A stretch of 64,000 nucleotides of DNA from Malania oleifera (lineage: Eukaryota; Streptophyta; Magnoliopsida; Santalales; Ximeniaceae): contig NC_080422.1 in the NCBI RefSeq assembly GCF_029873635.1, positions 3,824,001 through 3,888,000 of the forward strand, written 5' to 3'. How positions within the stretch are numbered: position 1 is the stretch's first letter; each line of letters begins with the position of its first letter. Positions 1 through 15,100 of this stretch are shown here, piece after piece. Under the pieces are notes generated by a model. The model saw nothing but the letters and a program-made list of their open reading frames with translations, had not been told where the DNA came from and did not search any database. The position numbers and the translations under genes are program-made.

Positions 1-3000
1 GCTTGCCCAAGTAGATCTAGATGCGGTAAGCTATAATTTTGCACCGTATGTGTATAATGTGGTCATATAAAGCTTGGAGTTCTTTTATTATTCAGTAAAT
101 ATTTTACTCCATTGTTGATGTTATTATGTTTCTTGTTAATCAATTACTCTACTGTCTATGCATCATTTTTTTCGTTGAATATCTTCCGCTGTTAGTTCGT
201 TAAATTTTCCGTAGCTGATTATGAGAAAATTTTAAGTATGGTAAATGGATTTGCATTAATTGGATGCAACTTTTGTTTGTTGTGCATAGTTTTTCTGTTT
301 ATTGTACTATTATCATTTGTATGCTTAGTATGGATGGGTGGTGTGATTCTAAAGATAAAATAATGAACACATCAATGGCAAGCTTGGTGTGGCCTTTGTA
401 GATGGTGAGATAAAATAATGGTGGTTAACATGTTTTGGGCACTTGCAAAGTAGGCCAAAAAGAATGCTCCAATGAGAAGATTGGATTTAGTTGTTAACAG
501 AGGCAATCGGAGGGGAAGGGATAGACCAAGGATAACTTGGACTTAGTGAATTGTGACACTCCAGATTTAGTTGTTGGTAGTTGTGAGGAATGGTGGAAAA
601 ATATTGATTTGGTCAATTCCACCAAGGGGGCTGAAGGCTTGGTTGTGGCAAATATTGCGTCAACTGTCATTGCTAAATTTGTTGACTCCAAACTTATAAC
701 ATAAAGAGGAGACGTTCATTGCTTATATGAGTCTAGTGTCAAGGCATGTGTTTTTTTCGTGAAAACTATGTTGTTATTGTTATGTATATATATAATATGT
801 GTGTGTGTGTGTGTATGTATTTATATAAAAATCTATTTCAGTAGTACAGACTGTCAAAGTTCAAACCTGATTATATTTTCATGCTGTATTTGGTCTTTTT
901 CTCATTCCTAAATATTGTTATTTAATTGCAGGTTGCTAGTCTAAGAGGATCTATAAGTAGTTTCCAAGAGCAAGCAAGTTCCAAACTAATTATTCCATCA
1001 GTATCAGCACCGTACAAGCTCTGTCAACCTTTCAATCTGAAAGTGCCCCTCAGCAGTCCAATTAAGGTGAGCATGGTCGTTAAAATTGAGAACCTACAAT
1101 CCTACTTTACTAAAATGACTCTGATTTTACATAGAATTGCAAATTGTTAGTCATAGTAGGATTGTAGGGATTGGCAGAATTTTAGTAGGATCATGGTAGG
1201 AATATAACATCTTACATTCTTTCATATTTTTTTTAAATCCTTTCTAAAATATTCTTCATATAGGCTTTGTTTATGTCCTGTACAACTTGCACATGAAATG
1301 AACAGCTTAGAAAGTGATTTGGTTTATTTTATATTAACGTAATTATATCTCAAAAATCTGTTTTTTGAGAATGATGATAGATGAATAATATATTGAGTGG
1401 TGCAAACTTTAAACATTAAGGATGAAGGTAGGTAAATAATATATTGATGCATTTTTAACAATTATAATGATAATCATAGTGACCTCTTAAAAAAAAATAA
1501 TGATAATGATAGTGATGATTTTAATGATGGCCTTGATTAAGTTAATGATGATAGTCAAATGATACTAATAAGGCAAATGGTGGCTTGGATGCTGATATTT
1601 AAGATAGAAGCTAGCTTAATAGTTTAGCTTTTGTTTGCTAAGACATTTTTAAAAGAAAAAAATGGACGTTCATGTTGTATGGTTGTTTGTTGACTGATTT
1701 GTGTGAGAAATTCATTTTTTTTATATAAAAATTACTTATTATTTAATATCATTATAAGCCGGTTTGATTAAATTAAGAATGCAACATTTTGAACACTTCT
1801 TATTTATTTATTTTGTTGGGGGGGGAGGGCAGGGGAGGTAATATGAGAGCCCTACCACAGATACTTATAATTTTTGAGTCTTCAACACTTCCAATTTTGT
1901 AGGTTTGTGTCATATAAATTTATGAAGAAACAACATACAAATTAATTTTTCATATTAATTTACGTATTTAGTAGAATCATATAATCCTCAATTTGATCCT
2001 GCAAACCATCCTAGCAATCCTATGTAGGATCCTAATTTTGACAACCTTGAAAGTGAATTTTTGGTCCAATGAGGCTAACTAAAACTGGAAAAATATGATG
2101 GCAAAACCAAAAGTTAATTAACTCCCAGAATTGTTTAAAAAATGTTATCAGGTTCATCCACTTTTGTATGGTTTATAAGTTTTATGTAGTTGGTTATTTA
2201 TCTCTTTAAAAAAAGAAGGAATTTGATACAAGTCTGCCACACTGTCCATCCATCTCTCTCTCCACCCCACCAACCTCCACTCCCCTAAAAAAAAAAACAT
2301 AGAAAAAGGGGAGTGAAACCAATGGATTGAGTTGTTGATTGACATGCAAATTGTGGAGTTTCATATATACATATATAAACTTTTATTGAAGGACATATAA
2401 TAGGGGTCTTAGAAAATCAATTTGGTTATGATAGGATAACATTTTTGATAAAAGCTATTTCATACTTGGACAATTGATAAAGAGATTTAAGGAGACAACT
2501 AAAGTCTTCTGAATATTTATCGACTTAGATTGTCAATTTTGTGCACACGCATGCTTTTTTGACATCCTTGCACCCACACTAAGACATCCATACAAAGAAA
2601 CTTAAGGTTGACTTGACTACTTGAGTTGAAAATTGTTGAAGATTGAGCAAATTGGAAGACCTAGTGATGTAGGACAAGAAGAAAGACCTTGGGAAGATCT
2701 TTGTTGGGGAATAATTAAGAAAAATTGGGTTAAGGGATTGTTGGGTTTAGTTAGTAGTTAATTGTGTGTTTAGTTTAATTAGTATAGGATTATGTATTTG
2801 GGGGCTTGTTTGTAATATTTGTATATTTTTAGGGGTATGTTTGTAATTTAATGTATTTTTAGGGATATATGTGTAATTTCATGTGTTGTAAAAGCCATGT
2901 AAAAGGTGTTGTTGAATTTGAATTTGAAGTGAATGTGTGGTTTCCCCCTTGTATCTCCTCTCTCCTCTCTTCCCCTTCTTTCCTCTCTTTAATTTCTTCT

Positions 3001-6000
3001 AATTTCTCCCCAAGGTTGTAGATCCTTGATGCTGCCCCTGCATCACCTAATCACAATGATAGGTCTCTCCTTTTATTTGTAATACATGTCTAGAACATAA
3101 CAGCAACCATAAGACACTTACTACTCACACTTACTAATATAGCAATAATGCATATAAATAATGCTAAACAACCAAAATAATTAGTAAGACTCTCCCTCAA
3201 GCTGGATCAAGATTTCATATGCTCCTAGCTTGTTAGTTGTTACTGAATTTAACTCGAGCACCCTTAGGTTTTAATGAATACATTAGCAAGTTGGGATTTA
3301 GACTTCACATGAGTGGTTGTAATGGGCTTCTGGGTAAGTTTCTCCTGAGCAAAGTGACAATCAACTTCAATGTGTTTTGTTGCTCATGGAAGACTAGGTT
3401 GGAGGCAATATAAGCAGTAGATCACACATCAACTCCATAGACCAAGAATGTGGAAATCAAGTTCTTCCAACATTTTCATTAACCAAGAAAGTTCTAGTGT
3501 GAGCCATAACCTTGACCAAGTTACAACCATTGAAATTAGAATACCTGATTGTGGATCTTTTGTTGGAAGGTAGCCTTCCCATTCTCTAAATATAAGTGTG
3601 TCCCCGATCATGATATAAGAGCCCTTTTCCAGGTGCACCTTTAGGTATCTCAAGATGTGAATCACTGCAGCTAGGAATTGTTCTCATAGAGTCAAGAAAT
3701 GGGCTCATAACACTTGTTATGAAAGATATTTCTGGTTGAATGATTGTGAGATAGTTCAACTTTCTAACATGTCTCTAGCACTGTCCAAGGTCAGCCAACA
3801 AAATCACCTATATGGTACTAACTGGCTCTTAGGATCCATGGGTGTATCAGCAAGTTTGGATCCCAATAGCCCAATATCCTCCAAAAGATCACCATGTAGG
3901 AAGACATTCTTCATGTCTAATTGATGTAGATGTTGGTCACATGTGGTGACTAAGGAAATGAACAAGCAAATTAAGGCAAGTTTGGCGACTGGGGAGAATG
4001 TGTCTAAAATAATCCAAGTTGTACACCTAAGCATATCCTTTAGCAACAAGGCGGGCCTTTCAAACGAGCCATAGAACCATCAAGATTGACTTTCACAGTA
4101 TATACCTAGCAACAACCAAGCAGAGACTTTTCAGGAGGAAGAGGTATCAATTCCTAAGTATCATTATCTTGTAATGCACACATCTCTTCAATTGTATTAA
4201 AATTCTATCTAGGATGGGCTAAGGCTTAAGAAACATGTTAAGGTAGATCAATAGCAGATATAGTACTATTAAAACAAATATTATGTTGAGAAGAAATCAT
4301 AGCAAATGAAGTTAGAGATTGGATGATGCACATAGGTGTGTTCACCTTTCTAGATAGCAATGGGAAGATCAACATCTTTGGAAATGGGATTATAAGACAA
4401 GGGAACCAAAGGCATAGCAGTAAAAGCTGGAGGGGACTCTCCTCCCTTGAGTTGTTGCTGTGTATACTCCTACAAATTAGGAATTGAGGTGACGTGAAGG
4501 ACTCAAACTAGATGAAGAAGCAAGTAGATGATTGGACAGAGATAATAAGCTAGAATTAGGAAGATGAGGCAGAGGAAAGGATTTAAGAACAATATGGTGT
4601 AGACTCAGAAAGGTAACATTCACATAGAGAAAAAAATGATCTGTGATAGGACTATAACAGTGACATCCCTTTTGAGCACATAAGTAGCTAAAAAAAAAAA
4701 ATGCATTTTATAGGATGAGGATCCAACTTATCCACCTTGGGTTTAATTGATGAATAAAGGACACAACCGAAATAAATGAGGAGCTACAGAGAACAAAGGA
4801 GCATTCAAGAAGAGAACAGAGTGGGGAATTTTACCACCAAGAGCAAAAAAAGGAATTTCGTTAATAAGAGAGCAGTTAGTGAGCACGACATCACTCCAAA
4901 ACACTCTAGGAACATGCATCTGATAAAGGTATGAGTGACTTCAAGAAGATGTCAATTTTTTCTCTCCGCAACCTCATTTTGTTGTGGACTGTGAGCACAA
5001 GATAACTGATGAACAGTACTAAACTTAGTTATGTAAGTAATGAGTTGGGTGTTGAAGTGAAGTACTCGTTAGCATTATCACTACTAAGTTTCCAAATAGA
5101 CAAATCAAACCGAGTCCTTATTTTAGAAAAAAAGGCACAAAAGATATGAAATCTTTTGTTAAATAAAGCCAAGTTATCGTTGAATAAACATCTATAAAAG
5201 TTACAAAGTAGGAACACGATGATGCTACCCAATAGACAAGACTCACACTCAAGACTAGATATTGAACTCAAAATGGGAACTAATTTCTTAAACTCATACA
5301 AAACAGAAGAAAAAGAGACTGAGTAAATGGATTTCCCTTATGGTGGTAGTGGACCCATCAGCAAGTGTTACGCTAGGTAAGCTTTGAGAATACTGTCATG
5401 AATTGTAGCGACTAAATCTATAATTCAAGGACTAGTGTGAGAAATACGAGAAGAGGAAAATGGGGGGTTACTTGTCTTAATAAGAGATGCAATGAAAAGA
5501 GAAGCTTACTGGGATGCTTGATATTGCCGGAATTGAGAGTACTCTTCATTTGACATAGGTGCTTGAGCCTAAAAGTGTGGAATCTGTGGTGGCTGCATTG
5601 GCGATGCGTGGTGGTGCATTGTGAAGTTTCCGACATTGCTTAATTGTATAACCTCCTGGTTCACAATGAGTGCACTTGTGAGGGGGCCTCTACCATGTTC
5701 ATCCCTTCCACTAGGGCTGCTCGAACCACCCCAAGAACTTTTGCTACTACTTGGTGGAAAACTACTTTTGCTACTACTTGGTGGAAAACTAGGTTTACCC
5801 TATGTAGCAAAGCAGTCCTTTTAGAGCTAATGATTAAGACATGAGAAGCAAGGGCTGGTGAATGTGTACTAGAGGGAGCACTACGGAAGCGATATTAAAC
5901 ATCAACAAATGATGGCAACTCTGCATTACTAAGGATTTGAGATCAGGCTACCCTCAAACTTGGTTTCAAATCTGCTAGAACTTGAATAACTGTCATCTGC

Positions 6001-9000
6001 ACCTTCTGCTTTTGCATCTTACAGAATCGACAGTTTTTTACTGCACAATGTTAAGTTCCTCGTGGATGCAATTCATCTTTTTAGAGTACTCTTTGACACT
6101 CTAGTCCCTTACCGTAAAAATACTCTAGGTATAGATCATATGTGCGTGTATTGTTACTAGAATATAAAAGCTTGAAATAATCCCAAATTTCCTTACTTAT
6201 ATCCAGATGCATGCACCTTCGTGTTATGTAGTGTTCCATTGAGTTCCATAATAAGGAGTCGATCAATGCATCTTCTTGAATCCATGCTTCTTTACCCTTG
6301 TCATCACTGGGATTGTATTGAAACAAGTGGTCAGATTCCAAAGCCTATCAAATACCTCTTGACAGCCTTAAACCACTACATGTAATTCTTCCCATCCAAC
6401 TCCTCGCTCCTTATCTTTGGCAATGATGAGGGATACATACTTTTGAGATTCATGATCTCCATCTTAACACTCACAAATGAGACCAACGAACAAGGTCAAC
6501 GACTAGAACAACCAAGAATGAGGTGAACAACTTAAAGTGTCTTAAACGACCATGAACAAGTGGCAAACAAATTAGCACAACATTGCTGCAGCCCCAAGAG
6601 ACTAACATGCAACTTTAATGGTACCAAACAACCATTAACAAAGTGCTATGGGCAAATCACCAAAAAAAGTTTGGATCTTTGAACAAAAGACATGACCAAC
6701 AGCGTGATGTTATGGAGTATGGAGGTATTTAATGCATTTAGGAAGAAATTAGAGCCGACCCCACTTAGTGGGATTTTAAGGCTTGGTTTGTTGTTGTTGT
6801 TGTTTATAGGAAGAAATTGGAGCAAAAACATTGCTCAAACATTCACGTGACAGAGTGTGAGGTTGGAGGTTCCACTTTCATTCAACTTGTGGTGGAGTCC
6901 AAGGGCTCCTTCGGCTATGAAATTTTACAGGCTTGTAGATCGGCAGGTTATGTGGCTATATATGGGGCTGATTTTGAAAAATCTGAAGAGGTTCTTGAGA
7001 TTCCGAAATGACAGTAATGTCTAGGAACTTTTCTGCAACGTTCCGTGGCAACCCTCTTGCTTCTAGTCTTTTGTAGTGTGGATAATCTTCATATGGTGGT
7101 AGGTTTGCATAGGATTATGAGGTTTAAGGTTTGGTTTTTGTGGCAGCTATGCACTTAGGGTTTAGATGGGATCTTGCTTTGTTACCACGTTGAAGAATTT
7201 TTTTAAAATGCAAGACTTAATCATAACGATAGGTCTCTCCCTCTATTTATAACATGGTTTTGGTAGCAGTAGTGAGTAGCATAATGTAATAGTAACAGGT
7301 GTAGCAGGTAGCAGGAGTAGAAGATGTTACATAATGGGAAACGAGTGTAATGGCGGTGAATTTTTTTCATGCACACGCAATCTTATGTATGTTGGTGTAT
7401 TTGCATGTTTTTAAGCTCATAACTCTCTTCTTGAAAATAATTTTAGTGTACTTTGGATCCTTTATTTCAACTTACCAGTATTGTTTAGTAAGGGCAACAA
7501 ATTGTTGATAGAAAAATTATATATGTACTTTTTCACATTTTCATTAATCATATGTTTGATAAATTAATTACTTAATAAAACAATATTCATTGTACACTCC
7601 ACTATTTTATTAGGCACATGAGACATATATATAATACAAGAAATTAAATAAATTTTATTATTTTATTTGTTAAATAATCAAAATTTAATAATTTTAGATG
7701 AAAAAGGTTATATTGTATCTAAGCTTTAAAACTATAATTTATAATCATAAAATTTGTCATTACATAAATAAAGTATGAACACCTTGAACAAGAAACGAAA
7801 CTAAAAAAGAAGAGAAGGTTGGATTTTAAAAATATAGCAAAGAAGAATCAAATTACTTATATTATCAAAATAAATATATTTTTTTTAGAAAAATAGTGTT
7901 CATATCATATTATTAATTAATAATGCATTATTGAAAAAAATAATTTTTGTATCATTATCACCGTTATTATAACCCCATCCCAGCTTTTTGAGAATAATTT
8001 ATGGAAGGGGAAAAAAAAAACAAAAATGGGAAGAAAAGGTTTTTATATATATAAGTGAAGGTTGAATTTTAAAAATATAGCAAAGAAAAATCAAATTACT
8101 TATATTGTCAAAATAAATATTTTTTTTAGAAAAATAGTGTTCATATCATATTATTAATTAATCATGCATTGTTGAAAAAATAATTTTTGTATCATTATCA
8201 CCATTAACCCCATCCCAAAAAAACACAAAATGAGAAGAAAAGGTTTATATATATATATATATCAATGTCTTAAAAGACGAAGGCATAAGGTGAGGCCTTT
8301 TAACCCTTAAAAGGCGAGGCATGAGCCTTAAGGCATTGGGGCGTAAGCCTCTTGAGAATTTTATTTAGATAAAAATATGTAAATAAAAATAATGAAAAAA
8401 TTAAGAAAATATCAAATATAATGTAATATATATATGTTGCAAACTACTTGCTGGCTTGCTAACTTGACTTCATGACATAAATCATGACAAGAGTCAGCTA
8501 TACTATTACAAAGTTCAAATTATTTTCATGATTTAAGATAAAACTCTTAGTTATTTTGGAAAGGTTGAGGTTCAAGAGTTTTAAAATTCAACTCATATTA
8601 TGACTCTTTTATATAAACACATAATTAAAATTTTATAGCCAATTCTAACTTGAGAATCACACACTCAAAATGCATAAGCCTCGACTAAAAAGGCGCAAAA
8701 TGCGCGCCTTTTGTACAAATGCATAAGTCTCAAACGGGCAATGTGTTAGCCTTTTTAGAATTTGGTAGATTAAGGCTTAAGGCATCCCTTGCCTTGAAGC
8801 AAGCCTCAAGGTGAACCTCTATTGAGCCTTTTAAAGCATTGATATATATAGCCTTAGTTCAATGGTTGGTTGAGTTGACCTGGAGGTCACGAGTTACAGG
8901 AACGCAGAAACAACCTCTTGCAAAAGTGCAAGGCAAGTATAGGGAGCAGCCTTGTGAACAAAGTTCCCATGTGTGCAGGGTCTGGGGGGCAGACCATGAT

Positions 9001-9127
9001 GAGTCTCTAGTATACAGCCTTACCTTGCATTTTTGCAAGAGGTTGTTTCCGCGCCTCGAACTCGTGACCTGGTCATATGGTGACAATTCAACCATTGCAC
9101 TAAGGCTCCCCTTCTGTAAATATATAA

Positions 9128-9162
<35 letters not shown>

Positions 9163-12100
9163 TGTATGTATGTATGTATGTATGTATGTATCAATGTTTT
9201 AAAAGGTGGTAACAGTCCTGTAGTGATAATGGTCCTGTAGCCGTTACATAACAGCCTTAGTGGCTGTTGCGTATTGGTAGTGGTCTGTAATGGCTGGTTT
9301 AGCAGTCTTTAACGGTATTGGGGATCCAAAAAAATGTGAGATAATGGCATTATGTAGTGGCTGCACCCGCTATTTTAAACCATTTTATAAAACAACGTCA
9401 AGTAAATACAATGACCATAATACCCTTTCTAACTCACACTTACTAACATAGCAATAATCAAGGACTTAAATTTCGATTTCGATGGAAATTTCAATGGTCT
9501 CAATTTACGGAAATTTCGATTTCGATTTAAAGAAATTACGGAAATTTATAGTAAATAATGGAAATTTACAATAAAACTTTAGGAAATATTAGAATAGATG
9601 ATTGTGCTTAATATTATAACAAAATACATTTAAAAAAATGCATATATGACAAGTTTTTAGTGTGTAGGATATTAAACTGCATATCGCAAAACAAACTATG
9701 AACTGAAGAACATTCAAATGATTATAAAATTTTGAAGCTATTCCTTTAATGATTTAAGGCAACAAATTATCATTTAAACAACTGCATTTTCAATAAAAAT
9801 TATACATTTAATGATCTAATACCACATGGGCTTTCTTGGTGGCCCAAAGTCATCTCTTCTATCCCTATCATTAGGATTTCGAGACGACATATATTGTTTA
9901 CAATAATCACTCCATGTCATATAACAACAAACAACAACAAAACCAAGCCTTGTTGTTTGTTGTTATATGACATGAAGTGATTATTGTAAACAATATATGT
10001 CATCTCGAAATCCCAATGATAGGGATAGGTGTACAAAATATTGAGTATAGGTACATGTGTTGTTCATACTCCTCCTTAGTCATCTGGTTCATGGCAGTTT
10101 CTCCTCGGCAAGAAGATCATTGTGTACTAGGATGCCTTCTTGCAGGTTCTACTTGTTGTGTATGTCGATAGGATTGTTTTGCATTTGCATACTGGTCATA
10201 CCCATATTCTCGGCCTGTTTGTTCATACCCATAGGTAGGGGTGAGCATAATTTGGGGAAACCCGAATTAATCGAATTAACGAACCAATTTTGGTCGGTTT
10301 GATTCGGTTAAATAACAGGTCGGTTCGGTTCGGTTATGGATGTACCAAATTTCGGTTAATCGGTTATCGGTTCAGTTAAGAGAAATTTTAATTTGGTTAA
10401 CCGAATTGCTCGAAATAATAATAGTAAAATATTCATCCGTGGATTCGTCAAATGCTTATTTCTGTGGCTACAAAATCTGGTTTCTTTGATTTCAATTCCT
10501 CGGGGGAACTCAGTTATGCCTTCTCTAAATCTTGCCGCGCGTGTTTGGTTTCCGGGAAACAAGAAGAACTTTCCAGCGATATTAATTACTCAAAGGAGGA
10601 AATGTTAACCCTGTTCAACGTAAACCAACAATATATCCATTTCAATGTAGATTCGTTTGCGAGATTGAAGAAGGTGGTGGTTCTTCAACTTGGTAGGTGG
10701 TAGAATTCAACAACACACCATATTGAAGTAGAAAATTCCGACTTTTTGGACAAATTGAAGGACCAGAAGCACTTGAGGTACCTGGGTCTTCAAGGAGTTT
10801 CTAGGGTAACCACATTACCCTCATCAATCACGGAGTTAATAAATCTTGAAATCCTTGACCTCAAGGCATGCTATAATCTAGAAAAATTACCTCTTAATAT
10901 CTAGCCGCTGAGGAAGCTCATGCATTTGGACATATCAGAGTGTTACCTGCTGGAAGGCATTCCAAAGGGAATCGATAAACTGTTTATAATTATATTCTGT
11001 TTTTAATAATTAATTTAAAATAAATTCGGTTAAATTCGATTAACCGAATTACTTGAAAAGGTAATTCGGTCGGGCAAGGTTCGGTTAACATCCCTTATTC
11101 GGTTGGTTCGGTTAATAGAAATCATTAACCGAAAATTTCGGTTAATTAACCGAATTTGACCGAACCGACCATTTGCTCACCCCTACCCATAGGCATTTGG
11201 TTGCTAATTTCCTTATTGTTGTGCCTGCTCATTTACATATGAAAACAGTTGGCCATATGTAGATTGTGAGGAACTGTTCTGTGTAGATTCATAACCACTA
11301 TAACTATTAAAGTCATGCTCTGTTCCTATACTCATAGATTCCATACTAAGGGAAAAGGTATCCTCTTCTATTTGATGCATCTTCCCTTTTCCCTTTCTAC
11401 GACTGTACTGCCTATCAACTGGACATGTTTCTCTTTGTGGACCCTCATCTTCTAGTTGGAAAGGACGTGTATATTCCACTTCTGGTCTATAATCTTGTCA
11501 TCCTTCATTTCCTCCGTAGTCCCCACCATCATCACCTTGCCCACTGCTACTGTCGGGGTTAGATTCGTCACCACTAGCATCATCGTCGTCATTATCATCA
11601 TCACCACCAGAGGGCATAGTGGATGAAGTTCCATATCTAGACCCAAGATTCATTTGTGAATCATCACTACTAGATATTACTTCTTCTACCATCACTTGAT
11701 TAACATCAATGCCAAAGTCATCTCGTGCATGCTTGGCCATTTGTGGATGGAGACTTTCATCTCGTTCATCAATATGGGATGGCCTAATCCACTTGAAAAG
11801 TGGATGCTCATCCTCATCACCCAATTCAACTGATATGTCAAGAGGGTCCAGGGGATCTTGTTCAGCCACTATGTCCATTTCAACCTCCATATCTCTTATT
11901 CGAAGCTTCATGTTGTAATAACAAAAAACAAGTTGCTGAAGTCTGGTGTAGGCTAGTTTATTTCTTTGCTTTGTGTGAATGAGTGCAAATGTGCTCCAAT
12001 TTCGTTCACAAGCTGATGAAGATGCGGTTTGTGACAAAATGCGCAATGTTAGCTTTCTTAGGATTGGAGCACTTGATCCATACATCATCCATCAATCAGT

Positions 12101-15100
12101 TGTGTAAGATATTTTAAAAACACAAGTTAGTAGTTAGTAGATTGTACTTGAAGTTCGTACCTTTGTATTGTACATTTATATATAAATACTTACCAGGTGT
12201 CATGGTTGCCCTAAGCAGCTGCTTCTCCAAAGCTTCTTTTAGCATCTCTAAATAGAATAATCTAAAAAAAAATTGTTATTGAATAATTAAACATGAATTA
12301 AGACTTATTTTATTTTAAAAATATATCTCATTTCCAATTTGATCCTGGCCCGAGAAATGTGGCTCAAGGGTCTTAAAAACTTTGTGAACTGCATCAAGAA
12401 AATAAGGATCTTCCCCATCACCTTCTTTGTAATAAGCTATCAATCAAATAAAGTAAAAGATAAATATGTAATAAGTATTTTGATATATGAATTTCTTGAA
12501 ATTTATAAATATTTTATACCTGCTGCATGAGGAGGATGTTTAAGGGTTCTTTCCCACCGGTCATTGATTACTTTGAGAACCCATCTTGCACTTCTTGCAC
12601 CTACTTCAATGGCCTCTTTCATCACCCTTATTGCTTCAAACACAACCCCTAATGTTGGCGACACTTCACTATCGATTATACGCAATACTCGATATATAGG
12701 CTCATATATGTTTCAAACTTTTGCCATTCTATCCCAAAATTGATGGTTAAGAATTGTGTTTTCAATTTCTCTACCCATTTTTGTTCAACTAAGAGCATGC
12801 TCAGCCCATTCATCAGATGTGAATAGAGATTTTAAACCTACTTTTTTTTTGTAGGCTATCAAGGGCAATGTAGTTTGTTGCAAATTGTGTGGCCCCTGGA
12901 CGCACAATATCCCCTTGACAGTGCTCTCTCATTTTAGCAAGCAAACATTCATGATTGTATATAAAATTAGTGATCTGTCTCCCCTGCAAAATCACTATGT
13001 TTATTGCCTCTCTTTTTCCGATCTCTTAAAAAATGGGATCAATACAATGGGTAGCGCAAGGAGTCCAATACAGGTTGAATTTTTTTATAAATTTTAAACA
13101 CGCTTTCTTGTAGGCACTGCTAAGTTAGAAGCATCTACCGACTTTAGAAAAATTGTGCTTCTTTTAGAGTAAACCATGAAATTTATGATGGATAATTTTG
13201 TTGGGCCTACCATCCATCACACATTACAGTGCAGCCATGCGTGACCCACTTTTTCTTCACTTCTTCTACGTGGTTTTCCATTTCTTTTATCTTTAAATCA
13301 AAGTATTTTGTTTTGATTTCATAGGGTGTCGGTGGATTGACTCTCGTTCCAGCTGATTGGCAACCCCATACAACGTTTTTAAAATGAGGTGATTTTGCCT
13401 TCTCAGGTGGAACATTATCATATATAAAAAACTTTAAAATCAACCTATTCATTTCTTCTTTTATTTTACCTCCTTTGAATAAATTTTTCAAGCTTTTTTG
13501 TTTTGCTGCGTGTGACTTGTAATATTGAGAAGGCTTTGAAATATATGGCTTTGTTTCTGGTTCTCTCACACTTTGAGATCGCCTCATCGGAGGTCGCCCT
13601 CCACTACTACCAGCCCCTGAATTGCATCCTTGTTGGCTACCTGCAAACCTACGAGATGGGTCTTTTTCCCTTTTCGTCTGTTTTGAAGCATAGAATGTTT
13701 GACGATATGCAAACCTTTCATAGGAAGAAATGTTGGGCAAGTATGCAATATCGTCAACATCATCATCTTCATCAATTTGTTGTGGTTGCATCAAGTTCCC
13801 ACGCAATTCATTTTTTATTTGATTCATTCTTTCTATTTTTTTGGCCTTAGCTGTTGTTTTTCTTTCTAAAACAATTCTCATTTCCTGCTTAACTTTTGGA
13901 GGTACTTTATCGCAAAATTTTATATTATGCTGCAGCATAATTTGCTAAGTGCATTTTTAATCTTGTTGCACCACCACTTTTCATTTGTATTCTGTAGTAT
14001 TTGCAAATAAATTCATTCTTTACATTGGGCATCGGGTGCCTATGTTCCCATGCTGGATCTTGTTTTCTTTCTTCAGACATTTTTGTAGATAATTTTACTT
14101 TCCTATAAGGTAACAATGAATCAAAAATTAGGTGTTAAATTAGTCAACAATTTTAAAATAAAATTATTTGAGATGTTTTATTATCAATATAAAATTAATA
14201 AAGAAGACTAATATTAAAATATTAAATTAAATTTACAAAATTTAATGATAATGTACAAAATTATTAATAAATTATGGAAATTAAATTAGTCAAATAATTG
14301 AAATAATTTATACTATATTAAGCTAATAAGTACTTAATTTATTTAATTACTAGGCTATATTGACTAGGTGTTAAATTACTCTAAATTTGTAAAAAAAAAA
14401 AAAATTATTTGGATGTTACTCTACAATTTTAAAATAAAAATATTTAGATGCGAAATAACGATAAATTAATAACTAAGAGTAATATTAAATTATTAAATTA
14501 AAATTACAAAATTAATGATAATTTTACAAAATTATTGTTAAGTAATAAATTTTTAAAATGAATATATTTAAATAAATGAAATAATTTATTAATTTATACT
14601 ATAATAAGATAATAATAGAAAATTATTCTAATTTTATTTAGTTACTAAACTTACTAGTTATTAACTTATTATTTACTATACTAGCAAAGTAGTATGATTA
14701 ACTTATTAAGGGGTAAATGGGAGAGGAGGGCATTGTCGTAAATATATTGGGGGCAAGGGAGATTTTGAGTAAATAAAAAAACTTAAAACATGTTATTTAA
14801 AACATAAACCACGAATTGCCTTTAGTTTTCAGCCCTTTTATTTCGTGGAGCTGGCTGCTGCTCCTGGAGGGAGGGGTGACAGTGGACTCTCGACTCTCGT
14901 CTCTCGTCTCTCTTCTCTCGGTTTCTTGCTTGCAGCTCTATGAGATCCTCAGCCGAAAGGAAGATTGCGGGCGATGGGAGTTCTTGCTGCTGGCTGCGAC
15001 TGCGAGTGTGCGACAACGATGGAGGTGGAGGGTGAAGCGGTGAGGCTGAAGGCTAGAGGCAGAGGCTCGAAGGGTCAGAGCAGGAGGGGATCCGAAGGCT

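Noticed and set aside
1078-2052. Possible 970-bp MITE with termini near GTTAAAATTGAG and TAATTTTGACAAC
   Set aside because: The inverted similarity is short and imperfect, and I found no target duplication.
8839-9240. 133- and 111-codon ORFs on opposite strands
   Set aside because: They span the inverted SINE pair and simple repeats; the peptide ends in Ile-Tyr repeats from (TA)n.
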